Below, in pieces: positions 12,597 to 17,970 of a stretch of 27,367 bases of DNA (positions are counted from its first letter, which is position 1; every line of letters begins with the position of its first letter). The stretch is from a virus, in the IMG/VR virus record IMGVR_UViG_3300037808_000735, positions 1-27,367 of that record, one strand, 5' to 3'. The notes under the pieces are model-generated. The model was not told the DNA's origin and searched no databases. It worked only from the letters and a program-made list of their open reading frames with translations. The position numbers and the translations under genes are program-made.

Positions 12597-12667
12597 AGCG
12601 AGTTAGTCAAGGACTGGATTGGGTTCATATCCCTTTTAGCATGGAGCGTTACCATGGCTCGCTACCA
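12597..12667 (+). ncRNA. Second tRNA-like element with CAU anticodon loop and odd D and T loops
   Basis: Acceptor AGCGAGT (12597-12603) pairs with GCTCGCT (12657-12663), then ACCA to 12667. TA follows the acceptor as in tRNAs. The D-arm equivalent is AGTC-AAG-GACT, a three-base loop with no GG. The loop TTCATAT (12624-12630), closed by GGG/CCC, holds CAT. The T-arm equivalent CATGG/CCATG (12640-12644, 12652-12656) closes AGCGTTA. Spacing from acceptor to anticodon loop (20 bases) is identical to the element at 7480, and both T-type loops fit RGCRKTA. The two acceptors differ completely while still pairing, which argues for selection on the fold. Confidence 0.6.
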
Positions 12668-12670
12668 AAA

Positions 12671-12813
12671 TTCAACGTAGACATCTCTAAATGGAATGTT
12701 TCTATAGTATGAGTGTTATGTTCAAAGGCAGTAAAATTCCAGCAGATTATATTAAGAAACAGTTACCGTACAAAAGAGTAGAGTACGAATATACAAGGAT
12801 GTTAGATTTATGA
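12671..12813 (+). pseudogene. Broken DUF285 repeat gene
   Basis: Starts four bases after the tRNA-like element. FNVDISKWNVS is the middle of a DUF285 repeat, interrupted by a stop. In another frame, MFKGSKIPADYIKKQLPYKR...MLDL is the C-terminal cap of the next gene (MFKGNKIPADS...KKQLPFKR...VLDL). So this is the fused head and tail of a deleted copy. Its terminal TGA overlaps the ATG of the intact gene, as between genes in the array at 24385. Confidence 0.8.
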
Positions 12814-13457
12814 TTAAAATCAGCGACAAGGCACATCTAAAGAGTATTATTAATGAAAGATTAGATGATGCAGATTTAAATGATCTTGATGTTTCTAAAG
12901 TGACTGATATGGATTCTGTGTTTTATGAGTCTCAATTCAATGGGGATATCTCTAAATGGAATGTCTCTAAAGTAACTAATATGAGTTATATGTTCTATAA
13001 TTCTCAATTCAATGGGGACATCTCTAAATGGAATGTTTCTAAAGTAACTGATATGTCTAGTATGTTCCAAGATTCTCAATTCAATGGGGATATATCTAAA
13101 TGGAATGCTTCTAAAGTGAAAAATATGAGTTATATGTTTTATAATTCTCCGTTCAACAGGGACATCTCTAAATGGAAGACTTCTAATGTGACTAGTACAT
13201 ACTCAATGTTTATAAATTCTCCGTTCAACGGAGATATCTCTAAATGGGATACTTCTAAAGTAACTAATATGAGTTATATGTTCTATAATTCTCAATTCAA
13301 TGGAGATATTTCTAAGTGGAATACTTCTAAAGTGATGTATACAACCTCTATGTTCAAAGGTAATAAAATTCCAGCAGATTCAATAGAAGATTATATTAAG
13401 AAACAACTGCCATTTAAAAGAATCGGTAGGAAATTTATGAAGGTGTTAGATTTGTAA
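12810..13457 (+). CDS. DUF285 (BspA-like) leucine-rich-type repeat protein
   Basis: A 215-residue protein made of seven repeats of 24 residues with consensus (D/N)VSKVT(D/N)MSYMF.NSQFNGDISKW. Before them is an N-terminal cap (HLKSIINERLDDADLNDLDVS) and after them a C-terminal cap with KKQLPFKR. There is no signal peptide, so it is probably cytoplasmic or in the virion. DUF285 repeats form an LRR-like solenoid and are known from bacterial surface proteins and some large phages; the phage role is unknown. The same caps and repeats recur in the array at 24385-27367, though this copy uses SKV where most of those use SNV, so it has diverged as a separate lineage. Confidence 0.85.
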   Translation: MIKISDKAHLKSIINERLDDADLNDLDVSKVTDMDSVFYESQFNGDISKWNVSKVTNMSYMFYNSQFNGDISKWNVSKVTDMSSMFQDSQFNGDISKWNASKVKNMSYMFYNSPFNRDISKWKTSNVTSTYSMFINSPFNGDISKWDTSKVTNMSYMFYNSQFNGDISKWNTSKVMYTTSMFKGNKIPADSIEDYIKKQLPFKRIGRKFMKVLDL

Positions 13458-13476
13458 AATAATTATTAAAAATTGA

Positions 13477-13505
13477 TTACCAAACTCCTCTTTTCGTGGT
13501 ATAAT
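13477..13505 (+). promoter_or_regulatory. Probable promoter of the lipoprotein operon
   Basis: TTACCA (13477-13482), 17-nt spacer, TATAAT (13500-13505). The 13-base core GGTATAATTAAAT recurs at 22436-22448 upstream of the VWA gene. The -35 is poor, so it may need a phage factor; it lacks the TATAAATA of T4 late promoters. Confidence 0.5.
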
Positions 13506-13537
13506 TAAATTACAGACAACATAACGGGAGATATATT

Positions 13538-14104
13538 ATGATACACACTAAACTATTATTAGCGGGAGCGATTACTGCATCATTATCTGGATGTGTAACG
13601 AATCCACTAACATCAAATGATTCTGATTTATCTACTATGGGACCAGAAACACAAGTACCGAGTTGGTACTTAAATTTTCCAGAGGATGATGATGTGATTT
13701 ATGCATCAGGTACAGGTATCTCAGATGACCTTCAATTCAGTATGAAAAAGGCTACTCACTCTGCTAAAGTGTCATTAGGAGATAAGATTGCTTCTGATGT
13801 AGGTGCTCAGTTCAAATCTTATACTGCTGATAATAGTTCAGGTGGACAAGGTCGAACAACATCAGAAAGTGAGAGTGTATCGAAATCTGGATTTAAAGAT
13901 GTATCGATTCGTGGATATGATATTATAGAGAAGGCTGCATTCAAAGACTCAACTGGATTTTATAGAACTTACGTTCTTGTATCTCTATCATTAGATGGTC
14001 CTCAATTCACTGAAGGTGATTATAATAAACCACAAGTGATTGAGATTAACACTTATAGTGAAGGGGATCATAATAAAGCTTCTGAAGCGTTTAAGAGATT
14101 TTAA
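13538..14104 (+). CDS. LPP20-family outer-membrane lipoprotein, FlgP-like
   Basis: A 188-residue protein with GGGAG before its ATG. The first 19 residues are a lipoprotein signal: basic start, hydrophobic core, lipobox L16-S-G-C19. Mature sequence has PSWYLNFPEDDDVIYASGTGIS, then helix KKATHSAKVSLGDKIASDV, and later the strand GFYRTYVLVSLSL. This is the LPP20 fold order (PxWY, A.G.g, A...Ar..La..i, ..R.yvL). Vibrio FlgP, an outer-membrane flagellar H-ring component, belongs to this family. Here the lipoprotein would be made in the infected cell and sent to the outer membrane. It is directly followed by another exported small protein. It could instead act in lysis or superinfection exclusion; the flagellar link is an inference from neighbours. 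Confidence 0.82.
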   Translation: MIHTKLLLAGAITASLSGCVTNPLTSNDSDLSTMGPETQVPSWYLNFPEDDDVIYASGTGISDDLQFSMKKATHSAKVSLGDKIASDVGAQFKSYTADNSSGGQGRTTSESESVSKSGFKDVSIRGYDIIEKAAFKDSTGFYRTYVLVSLSLDGPQFTEGDYNKPQVIEINTYSEGDHNKASEAFKRF

Positions 14105-14362
14105 GTGAAAAACGTCATCTTTATGATGTTGGTTGTTGGGAACACACCCGTATATTCATTTGGATTCGGGGATGTTGTGATGGAATTAACTTATATCATA
14201 TCACCTGCTTATAAAGAGTTGTATGGACCTATTGAGGTTGTTAAATCACCTAGATCTGATACATCGATTAAAAGTAACGAAATTGAGTATTGTGTTGATA
14301 ATAAGTGTGTTACAGTATTGAGGGTGGAGACTATAAAAGAAGAACGAGAGATCATAGAATGA
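14105..14362 (+). CDS. Small exported protein coupled to the lipoprotein
   Basis: An 85-residue protein starting at a GTG directly after the lipoprotein stop, so translation must be coupled. Residues 1-20 look like a signal peptide (MKNVIFMMLVVGNTPVYSFG, probable cleavage after the Ser/Phe-Gly area). The mature part has two cysteines in IEYCVDNKCVTVLRVE that could form a disulfide in the periplasm. No family recognised. Likely a partner of the LPP20-like lipoprotein, much as flagellar FlgO, FlgP and FlgT are encoded near each other in Vibrio, though I see no direct resemblance to FlgO or FlgT. Confidence 0.7.
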   Translation: MKNVIFMMLVVGNTPVYSFGFGDVVMELTYIISPAYKELYGPIEVVKSPRSDTSIKSNEIEYCVDNKCVTVLRVETIKEEREIIE

Positions 14363-14648
14363 TCCGAATATCCTGGGCATATGATGTAATCTCCTTGCAT
14401 CGCTTAGCGCTGGGGGATTATTGTGATCCGCGCCAGCTCTAAATTAGGTATAATATGTTAAAAATGTGCAATTTTAACGTTTTAAGATAAATAAAGATAG
14501 GGATTGATCGGATTCCCTTAAAATAACCGGCAGAATAGATGTTGAGTTGTATAGTATACTGTCAAAGAACAGATCTTGCAAACTCCTAAAATAGTAAAAC
14601 AAAGGCCACTTTGGTCATTATTTAATTACAATTCTTAGGAGAATTATT
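14363..14648 (+). other. Structured untranslated leader between lipoprotein and flagellin-like genes
   Basis: No gene is visible. GTAATCTCC (14386-14394) can pair with GGGGGATTAT (14412-14421), enclosing CGC-TTA-GCG. As an alternative, GCTGG (14409-14413) can pair with CCAGC (14433-14437) around GGAT/ATCC. A third structure pairs TTTTAAG (about 14481-14487) with CTTAAAA near 14517-14523, including GGG/CCC. TATAAT at 14449 lacks a -35. Just before the next gene, GGCC-ACTTT-GGTC is a small hairpin upstream of the AGGAGAA ribosome-binding site. I found no sigma54 or sigma28 flagellar promoter. Confidence 0.45.
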
Positions 14649-14888
14649 ATGTTTGGAATTTCCAATCTACAAAGCCCTGTTATGGGTTCTATTGACCGTA
14701 CAGATACTCGTATGAGTCAAGTTGGTAAAATGTTATCAACTGGTAAAAATGATTTAAACGCTGCTCAAACGGGTATGGTGACACGTCTTAATGCATCTAT
14801 TGCTGGATTTGATGCAGCACAAGATAATATTACAAATCTATACACATTCTTAACTCTGCTATCAAAACACGTGACTTCAAAAAATTGA
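14649..14888 (+). CDS. Miniature flagellin-N-terminus-like protein
   Basis: A 79-residue protein with AGGAGAA upstream. Residues 21-62 (RMSQVGKMLSTGKNDLNAAQ...TRLNASIAGFDAAQDNITN) follow the D0/D1 segment of flagellin, where the pattern is SMERLSSGyKINSAkDDAAGLqISNRLnaqsrGLd.A..NanDg. It lacks the rest of flagellin, including the variable domain and C-terminal helix. The gene stops just after an A6 run (14878-14883). A one-base shift there would append LMIVQSTIGTLLNGW and end at a TAA three bases before the FlaG ATG, the normal spacing for coupled genes. So a frameshift, programmed or mutational, is plausible. Followed by a FlaG homologue, which supports the flagellar reading. Confidence 0.6.
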   Translation: MFGISNLQSPVMGSIDRTDTRMSQVGKMLSTGKNDLNAAQTGMVTRLNASIAGFDAAQDNITNLYTFLTLLSKHVTSKN

Positions 14889-14935
14889 TGATCGTTCAAA
14901 GCACTATAGGCACGTTACTAAACGGATGGTAAATA

Positions 14936-15301
14936 ATGGATACTTCAGTAATACAAACTAACATTTCATCATCAATTTCTATTCCAGGAGCAATGGTACC
15001 AGATCGAGATAATTCTAGAGTTATTGAAGTAGATGCATTAGATCTTAAAGCAACTGAGACTGTTGCTAATGTTACTGAAACTGATATCATTAACGTGAAC
15101 AAAGCGTTATATAATCAGAATCACTCAGTTCGATTTGAGATGGTTGAAGATCACTCGGTAATAAAAATAACAGATACTACTACTGATAAAGTCATTCGAG
15201 AAATTCCATCCGAAACATCTAGAGCAATTATCGATGCAATCAAAGAAAAATTAGCTAATAATGAAGATGTTATAGGAACATTAATCAATGAAATTGTCTA
15301 A
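14936..15301 (+). CDS. FlaG-family protein
   Basis: A 121-residue protein. Residues 65-91 (VRFEMVEDHSVIKITDTT...VIREIP) match the FlaG core, whose pattern is LqFsvde...vVkvvD..TgEVIRqIPpEe. An N-terminal disordered region precedes it, as in bacterial FlaG. In Vibrio, flaG lies with the flagellin genes and before the filament cap gene, and loss of FlaG alters filament length in several bacteria. Here it follows the flagellin-like ORF and overlaps an HNH nuclease gene by 14 bases. The C terminus (NNEDVIGTLINEIV) ends with the IGTLINEI motif typical of FlaG, and echoes the IGTLLNGW of the shifted frame upstream. I regard the family assignment as good; function in a phage is unknown. Confidence 0.8.
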   Translation: MDTSVIQTNISSSISIPGAMVPDRDNSRVIEVDALDLKATETVANVTETDIINVNKALYNQNHSVRFEMVEDHSVIKITDTTTDKVIREIPSETSRAIIDAIKEKLANNEDVIGTLINEIV

Positions 15302-15599
15302 GTGTGAATTGTGTGATAGAGATATACCTGATAATGAAATCTCTATGCACCATCTGATACCTAAAACATTTAAAGGTAAACGAGATGATTCTAATTTATT
15401 AACTTTACATAAAGTGTGTCATATGAAGTTACATTCACTTTTCTCTGAGAGAGATATGTTACATTTATACAATACTTTGGATATGATTAAAACTGATAAG
15501 AATATAGAGAAATTTGTAAAATGGATAATCAAGAAGCCGATTGAATTCAATGATAGCAGTAAAGACTCTATATCAAGAAAAGGTAAACGAAGGTATTAA
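15288..15599 (+). CDS. HNH endonuclease
   Basis: A 103-residue protein with a compact HNH domain. C6-x-x-C9 and C44 with H49 or a nearby residue make the structural zinc site, H21-H22 is the catalytic His region (MHHLIPK), N36 is the central Asn, and H41-x-x-C-H45 closes the motif. The C-terminal 50 residues are basic and helical, probably DNA-binding. It overlaps the FlaG gene by 14 bases and its stop overlaps that of the convergent GIY-YIG gene by four. Freestanding HNH genes in T4-like phages are often homing endonucleases. Confidence 0.85.
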   Translation: MKLSKCELCDRDIPDNEISMHHLIPKTFKGKRDDSNLLTLHKVCHMKLHSLFSERDMLHLYNTLDMIKTDKNIEKFVKWIIKKPIEFNDSSKDSISRKGKRRY

Positions 15600-15886
15600 T
15601 TGAATTCTTCTGGGTGAATAGGTTGATCTAAAAACAACTTTAACGCTACTAGAATCTCATGTAATGTAACTTCTTTGAACCACTCACCTTTTAACCGTTT
15701 ATTTGAGAATTTTTGGTGAAGATATTTTTCCGCTTTTTCAGGTTTGTAGCGTTCTTCAATGTGAATGACATTGATTTCATGAGCATTACCAGTTTGTAAC
15801 GATTTCAATCTATTTGTGATATTATTCGTTATTCCTATTTTATAATACCCGTTGCATTCTAATACATATAGTTGATCACTTTTCAT
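15596..15886 (-). CDS. GIY-YIG-type nuclease, T5orf172/MUG113-like
   Basis: A 96-residue minus-strand protein. The N terminus LYVLECNGYYKIGITNNITNRLKSLQTGN is a GIY-YIG domain in the T5orf172 style: YVLE replaces GIY, YYKIG18 is the YIG part, R26 the catalytic Arg. E53 and the EKYLHQKFSNKRLKGEWF segment carry the later conserved Glu, His and GEWF. There is no separate DNA-binding domain. It is convergent with the HNH gene and overlaps its stop. Such proteins occur as freestanding phage nucleases; target unknown. Confidence 0.82.
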   Translation of the reverse strand: MKSDQLYVLECNGYYKIGITNNITNRLKSLQTGNAHEINVIHIEERYKPEKAEKYLHQKFSNKRLKGEWFKEVTLHEILVALKLFLDQPIHPEEFN

Positions 15887-15904
15887 ATGTTTATTTATTA
15901 GCTA

Positions 15905-15946
15905 TTAACATTATCAGATATTCGTGATATACTATACATTCACGAA
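15905..15946 (+). promoter_or_regulatory. Promoter with -10 inside a perfect inverted repeat
   Basis: TTAACA (15905-15910), 17-nt spacer, TATACT (15928-15933). The -10 element lies in the 12-base interval between TTCGTGA (15921-15927) and TCACGAA (15940-15946), a perfect seven-base inverted repeat. This is the usual layout of an operator bound by a dimeric repressor; as RNA the right part would only be in the leader. Confidence 0.65.
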
Positions 15947-15957
15947 AGGAAAATAAT

Positions 15958-16260
15958 ATGAAATATAGAGATTGTTTTGATGATAACACACTACTCAACC
16001 AACTTGAGATTTATAATCTTGAATTTGATGTAAATGATAGAGAATTTCAGATGAGAATACTTGATGTGTATAACACTTTAATTGATGATATTGTAAAATT
16101 AAAAGAATTGGTTGAAATAAATAACGTTGAATCTTATGACAACGGGTTTTATGATGCAGTCGATAATATGACTAGAGATTTTGATGTAACATTAGCAGGA
16201 ACTGATTTTGATGATACTGTTATTGAACTTATTGATGATGTTATTAGCAAGTACAAATGA
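15958..16260 (+). CDS. Acidic hypothetical protein
   Basis: A 100-residue, very acidic, helical protein with AAAGGAAAA upstream. Strong Asp content (DDNTLL, DVNDREF, DDTVIELIDDVI) suggests a DNA mimic or a partner-binding helical bundle, but this is only an inference from charge. No family recognised. Its stop overlaps the next ATG by four bases. Expression should depend on the promoter with the inverted repeat. Confidence 0.72.
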   Translation: MKYRDCFDDNTLLNQLEIYNLEFDVNDREFQMRILDVYNTLIDDIVKLKELVEINNVESYDNGFYDAVDNMTRDFDVTLAGTDFDDTVIELIDDVISKYK

Positions 16261-16781
16261 ATATTAATGAGCTTGAGGGTTGGTTGGTATCATCATACCT
16301 AGATTCAGATGTGGTGTTTTATGATTCACCTGAATCTGAAATAGGGGTTACTATTATAGGGGGATTTTTTGATGGATCTCAGATGATTTGGGATGATGAA
16401 CCAGAAATCACATTCGCAGTTTATATAAATCCTGATACATATGAGATAACTACACCTCATCACCTTATCGAAGAAGATGCGCATACAACTTATCATCATG
16501 AAATGCGTCATGTATATCAATATTCTCGAAAACCTGTTGATATTATACAAAAAGAAATGGGAAGAAGTTTAAAGCAGGGGATTGAGTATAGACAAGATCT
16601 TGATGAAATTGATGCATTTGGGTCGGTTGATTTACCTGTATTCATTCAGATATATGGATGGGATCAAGCTTGGCTTGATGAATTCTCTCCATTGAAACAA
16701 TATGTAGATATATTTGGTAAAGGAAGTGTGGAGGTTAAACGTTTGATTAAAAAAGCAGTTAAAGTTTTGGATAGTGTATGA
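16257..16781 (+). CDS. Putative zinc metallopeptidase-like protein (HExxH)
   Basis: A 174-residue protein with H81-E82-M-R-H85 in TTYHHEMRHVYQYSR, the zinc-binding HExxH signature. A later acidic segment (EYRQDLDEIDAFGSV) could provide the third ligand, as in proteins with HExRHxxQ...E.DA patterns that I recall from phage genomes. The N-terminal half is beta-rich and ends in a strand just before the motif (EITFAVYINPDTYEI). No signal peptide. Possible roles are processing of a phage or host protein, but activity is not shown by sequence alone. Overlaps both neighbours by four bases, so it belongs to a coupled three-gene unit. Confidence 0.7.
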   Translation: MNINELEGWLVSSYLDSDVVFYDSPESEIGVTIIGGFFDGSQMIWDDEPEITFAVYINPDTYEITTPHHLIEEDAHTTYHHEMRHVYQYSRKPVDIIQKEMGRSLKQGIEYRQDLDEIDAFGSVDLPVFIQIYGWDQAWLDEFSPLKQYVDIFGKGSVEVKRLIKKAVKVLDSV

Positions 16782-17020
16782 TGGAATTTTTGACATATAT
16801 TGATATTTTGTTTTTTATTTTAGGTTGTATTATTGGTACAGCTACTGGTTATATTTTCACAGAATTAGAGAACTGGTATTATAGAATAATGTTTATGGTA
16901 TTAAGCTCTTTAGTTGGGGGAATTGTAGGTGTTATTTTGTTGTATAGCTTACTGTTTATTATGATAATGTTGGGTGGTATTATCATTTTTACGATTATTT
17001 TGAGTATATTTAATAGATGA
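16778..17020 (+). CDS. Small integral membrane protein
   Basis: An 80-residue protein, almost wholly hydrophobic. Three helices can be drawn: about residues 5-28 (YIDILFFILGCIIGTATGYIF), 35-56 (IMFMVLSSLVGGIVGVILLY) and 58-78 (LFIMIMLGGIIIFTIILSI). The start overlaps the previous stop; either of two consecutive ATGs could be used. The size and Gly-rich helices would fit a pore-forming or holin-like protein, but no endolysin is next to it, so I leave it as unknown. About 100 bases of non-coding DNA follow. Confidence 0.7.
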   Translation: MMEFLTYIDILFFILGCIIGTATGYIFTELENWYYRIMFMVLSSLVGGIVGVILLYSLLFIMIMLGGIIIFTIILSIFNR

Positions 17021-17127
17021 GTGTTAACATCAAGAAGTTACGATGGATGAAGCTTCTCTGTGATTCTAATCATTATTATACCACATTACTCCACTAGAAA
17101 GAAAATATTTTAAGTTGAAAATAACTG

Positions 17128-17156
17128 TTGTCTTTTATCATTTTCTAGTGTATAAT
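17128..17156 (+). promoter_or_regulatory. Sigma70-type early promoter
   Basis: TTGTCT (17128-17133), 17-nt spacer, TATAAT (17151-17156), preceded by the shared AAAATAACTG lead-in. Closest to the promoter at 12228. Serves the run of small genes ending in DNA ligase. Confidence 0.82.
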
Positions 17157-17183
17157 AGACATACAATAAATGGAGATATTAAT

Positions 17184-17291
17184 ATGTATGATTTTATGGC
17201 GGTGTTTTTAGGTTTGATAATTTTCACTAGTGTTATAGTTATTAGTTTGAAGAGTATTGGTTTCAATAAAATATTAGGAGTACAATTATGA
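17184..17291 (+). CDS. 35-residue one-helix membrane peptide
   Basis: First ORF after the promoter, with TGGAGA upstream. Residues 5-23 (MAVFLGLIIFTSVIVISL) form one membrane helix, followed by a short basic tail. Its stop overlaps the next ATG (ATGA). Similar in style to the peptides at 5626 and 17884, though not alike in sequence. Confidence 0.58.
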   Translation: MYDFMAVFLGLIIFTSVIVISLKSIGFNKILGVQL

Positions 17292-17758
17292 GTACAAATG
17301 CTTTAGTTGGTATTTTGAATGAAGATGGAACTATTGAATCGATATACAATCATTGTGATGGTGATTCACTGTTAGATGTATTAAAAGATGATTATACTGA
17401 TGAAGATAGTGTTCGAAGTATGTTAGCACGAGGAGATGCATCTAGTTTATATGAAACTAAAAGAGGTTGGTTTGATTGGAATAATTATGTTTACTTCTAC
17501 CTTTTTGAACCAGAAGAATGTGAATGGACTATGTATGATTCGCATGGTATCGTTATAAAGTCTATATGGGTTGGTGATTTATCAAAAGAGAGGATATTTT
17601 CAGATGATATATCTTGTAACGTAAATGAAACATTGAAAGAACAGATGATCATCAAAGCAATGGAAGCATTAATTGTTAAAAGTGGGTATTATTGTGATAT
17701 TGGTATAGATGCTGTTAATGCAGTTAATAGAACTTTAGAGGCGATGGCTGATGATTAA
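17288..17758 (+). CDS. Conserved phage protein of unknown function
   Basis: A 156-residue protein with AGGAG before its ATG. The opening MSTNALVGILNEDGTIESIYNHCDG and the following LLDVLKDDYTDEDSVRSMLARGD match a family widespread in tailed phages, whose members start like NALIG..n.DGtv..iY.HwDGYp..vG..L...Y and end near the Asp-rich mid region. No biochemical role is known to me. Here the usual Trp of the HWDG motif is a Cys. The first half is the conserved part and the second half (helical) is variable. Overlaps the preceding and following ORFs. Confidence 0.75.
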   Translation: MSTNALVGILNEDGTIESIYNHCDGDSLLDVLKDDYTDEDSVRSMLARGDASSLYETKRGWFDWNNYVYFYLFEPEECEWTMYDSHGIVIKSIWVGDLSKERIFSDDISCNVNETLKEQMIIKAMEALIVKSGYYCDIGIDAVNAVNRTLEAMADD

Positions 17759-17894
17759 ATTGATGGGATGGTCACTCGTTGTTATGTTTTTAATCGCTGG
17801 ACTTACTAATTATGGGTTTGTTGATTTATCTAATGGAATTTTTAGATTGGAGGTTGATTTTAATTTTATGATGGAGATTTATAATGATATTTGA
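17751..17894 (+). CDS. 47-residue membrane-anchored peptide
   Basis: Starts at an ATG inside the end of the preceding gene (8-base overlap). Residues 3-21 (KLMGWSLVVMFLIAGLTNYG) form a membrane helix; the remainder is acidic and aromatic. Its own stop overlaps the start of the next peptide. No family recognised. Gene status rests on the chain of overlapping starts and stops up to DNA ligase. Confidence 0.52.
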   Translation: MIKLMGWSLVVMFLIAGLTNYGFVDLSNGIFRLEVDFNFMMEIYNDI

Positions 17895-17970
17895 TATGCT
17901 TATATTTGTAATAGTTATGTTGATTATCACTTGGGTATTTCTAGGTTCAAATGGAGGAGGTACAGTATGA
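17884..17970 (+). CDS. 28-residue membrane peptide
   Basis: ATG at 17884 with TGGAGA upstream. Nearly all of it is one hydrophobic helix (MLIFVIVMLIITWVFL) with a GGG tail, whose codons supply the GGAGGAGG ribosome-binding site of DNA ligase. Its stop overlaps the ligase ATG. It may exist partly to couple ligase translation. Confidence 0.5.
   Translation: MIFDMLIFVIVMLIITWVFLGSNGGGTV

Noticed and set aside
14401-14648. Sigma54 or sigma28 flagellar promoter upstream of the flagellin-like gene
   Set aside because: No TGGCAC-N5-TTGC or TAAA-N15-GCCGATAA match could be found by eye.
16778-17020. Holin
   Set aside because: Three helices and small size fit, but no endolysin or spanin is adjacent and many early phage membrane proteins look alike.
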